A DNA stretch of 64,000 nucleotides from CAVRTM01 sp963724015 (GTDB lineage Bacteria > Actinomycetota > Actinomycetes > Actinomycetales > Dermatophilaceae). The first letter of the stretch is position 1. The number at the start of each line of letters is the position of its first letter. Position numbers and translations under genes: made by a program. A model generated the notes under the pieces. It saw only the letters and a list, made by a program, of their open reading frames with translations. It was not told where the DNA came from and searched no databases. Positions 63,947 through 64,000 of this stretch are shown here, piece by piece. The stretch lies in contig CAVRTM010000021.1 in NCBI GenBank assembly GCA_963724015.1, positions 300,007 to 364,006 of the forward strand, given 5' to 3'.

Positions 63947-64000
63947 GGTTGCGGCGCAGTTTCCTAGCAAGGTTCATGCGGTCCGCCAGTGGTGGGGCGG

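Noticed and set aside
62112..63977. Apparent ANTAR-ABC ATPase fusion of 621 residues
   Set aside because: The link is non-conserved sequence. The ATPase has a good ATG at 63008, and the ANTAR protein ends at 63100 in another frame after an indel.

Overview
The window is very GC-rich, uses many GTG starts, packs genes into operons with 4-base GTGA/ATGA overlaps, and carries families typical of Actinomycetota: a DUF222/HNH protein behind a mycobacterial-type SOS box, an F420-type deazaflavin oxidoreductase, a PucR/CdaR regulator and an ANTAR regulator. A soil actinomycete of the Nocardioidaceae/Propionibacteriales type is plausible, but the sequence alone does not fix the genus. Many genes, above all in 1-16 kb, read as one continuous conserved protein only if the frame is changed one or more times. 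I treat these as probable sequence or assembly indels and annotate each locus over its full span.

Region 1 (1-24 kb) is a large carbohydrate-catabolic island. It begins with the end of a sugar-binding protein and two ABC permeases. A minus-strand operon follows: amidohydrolase, GH4 glycosidase, NagB-like deaminase/isomerase, PfkB kinase and aldose 1-epimerase. An IclR regulator comes next, then a plus-strand operon (SDR, RidA, zinc alcohol dehydrogenase, SMP-30 lactonase). A PLP enzyme of the D-threonine aldolase/D-serine dehydratase fold is divergent from a second GH4. Beyond it lies a GntR-headed operon: binding protein, two permeases, PfkB kinase, SIS-domain protein and a phytanoyl-CoA-dioxygenase-like oxygenase. 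A fumarylacetoacetase-fold hydrolase, a second IclR regulator and another SDR close the island. Palindromes with a TCCGANATACCGAA-like core in four of the promoters suggest that the first IclR protein controls the minus operon, itself, the plus operon and the divergent PLP-enzyme/GH4 pair.

Region 2 (24-30 kb) holds a GAF-PucR regulator, an MHS-type transporter, a 3-hydroxybutyrate dehydrogenase, tRNA-Asp, tRNA-Glu and a PHP-domain protein. Region 3 (30-39.5 kb) has a PNPOx-like protein and an assimilatory sulfate-reduction operon (sulfite reductase, cysH, cysD, cysN, sirohydrochlorin chelatase), followed by an acetyltransferase, an aldo/keto reductase, an F420-type protein and an old-yellow-enzyme homologue.

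Region 4 (39.5-49 kb) contains an exported RseB/LolA-like protein coupled to an ABC exporter, a secreted lipase-like hydrolase, a phospholipase-D-type protein, a Gfo/Idh/MocA oxidoreductase, the SOS-linked HNH protein and an MFS exporter. Region 5 (49-52.6 kb) is a molybdate operon with its own HTH-TOBE regulator.

Region 6 (52.7-62 kb) is a second glycan locus: a GH13 enzyme, an intracellular GH2 enzyme, a LacI repressor, a sugar ABC importer and a GH43 lipoprotein. A LacI operator lies inside the importer promoter and a matching site lies before the GH2 gene. The window ends with an ABC ATPase that has no permease beside it and a PAS-ANTAR regulator.
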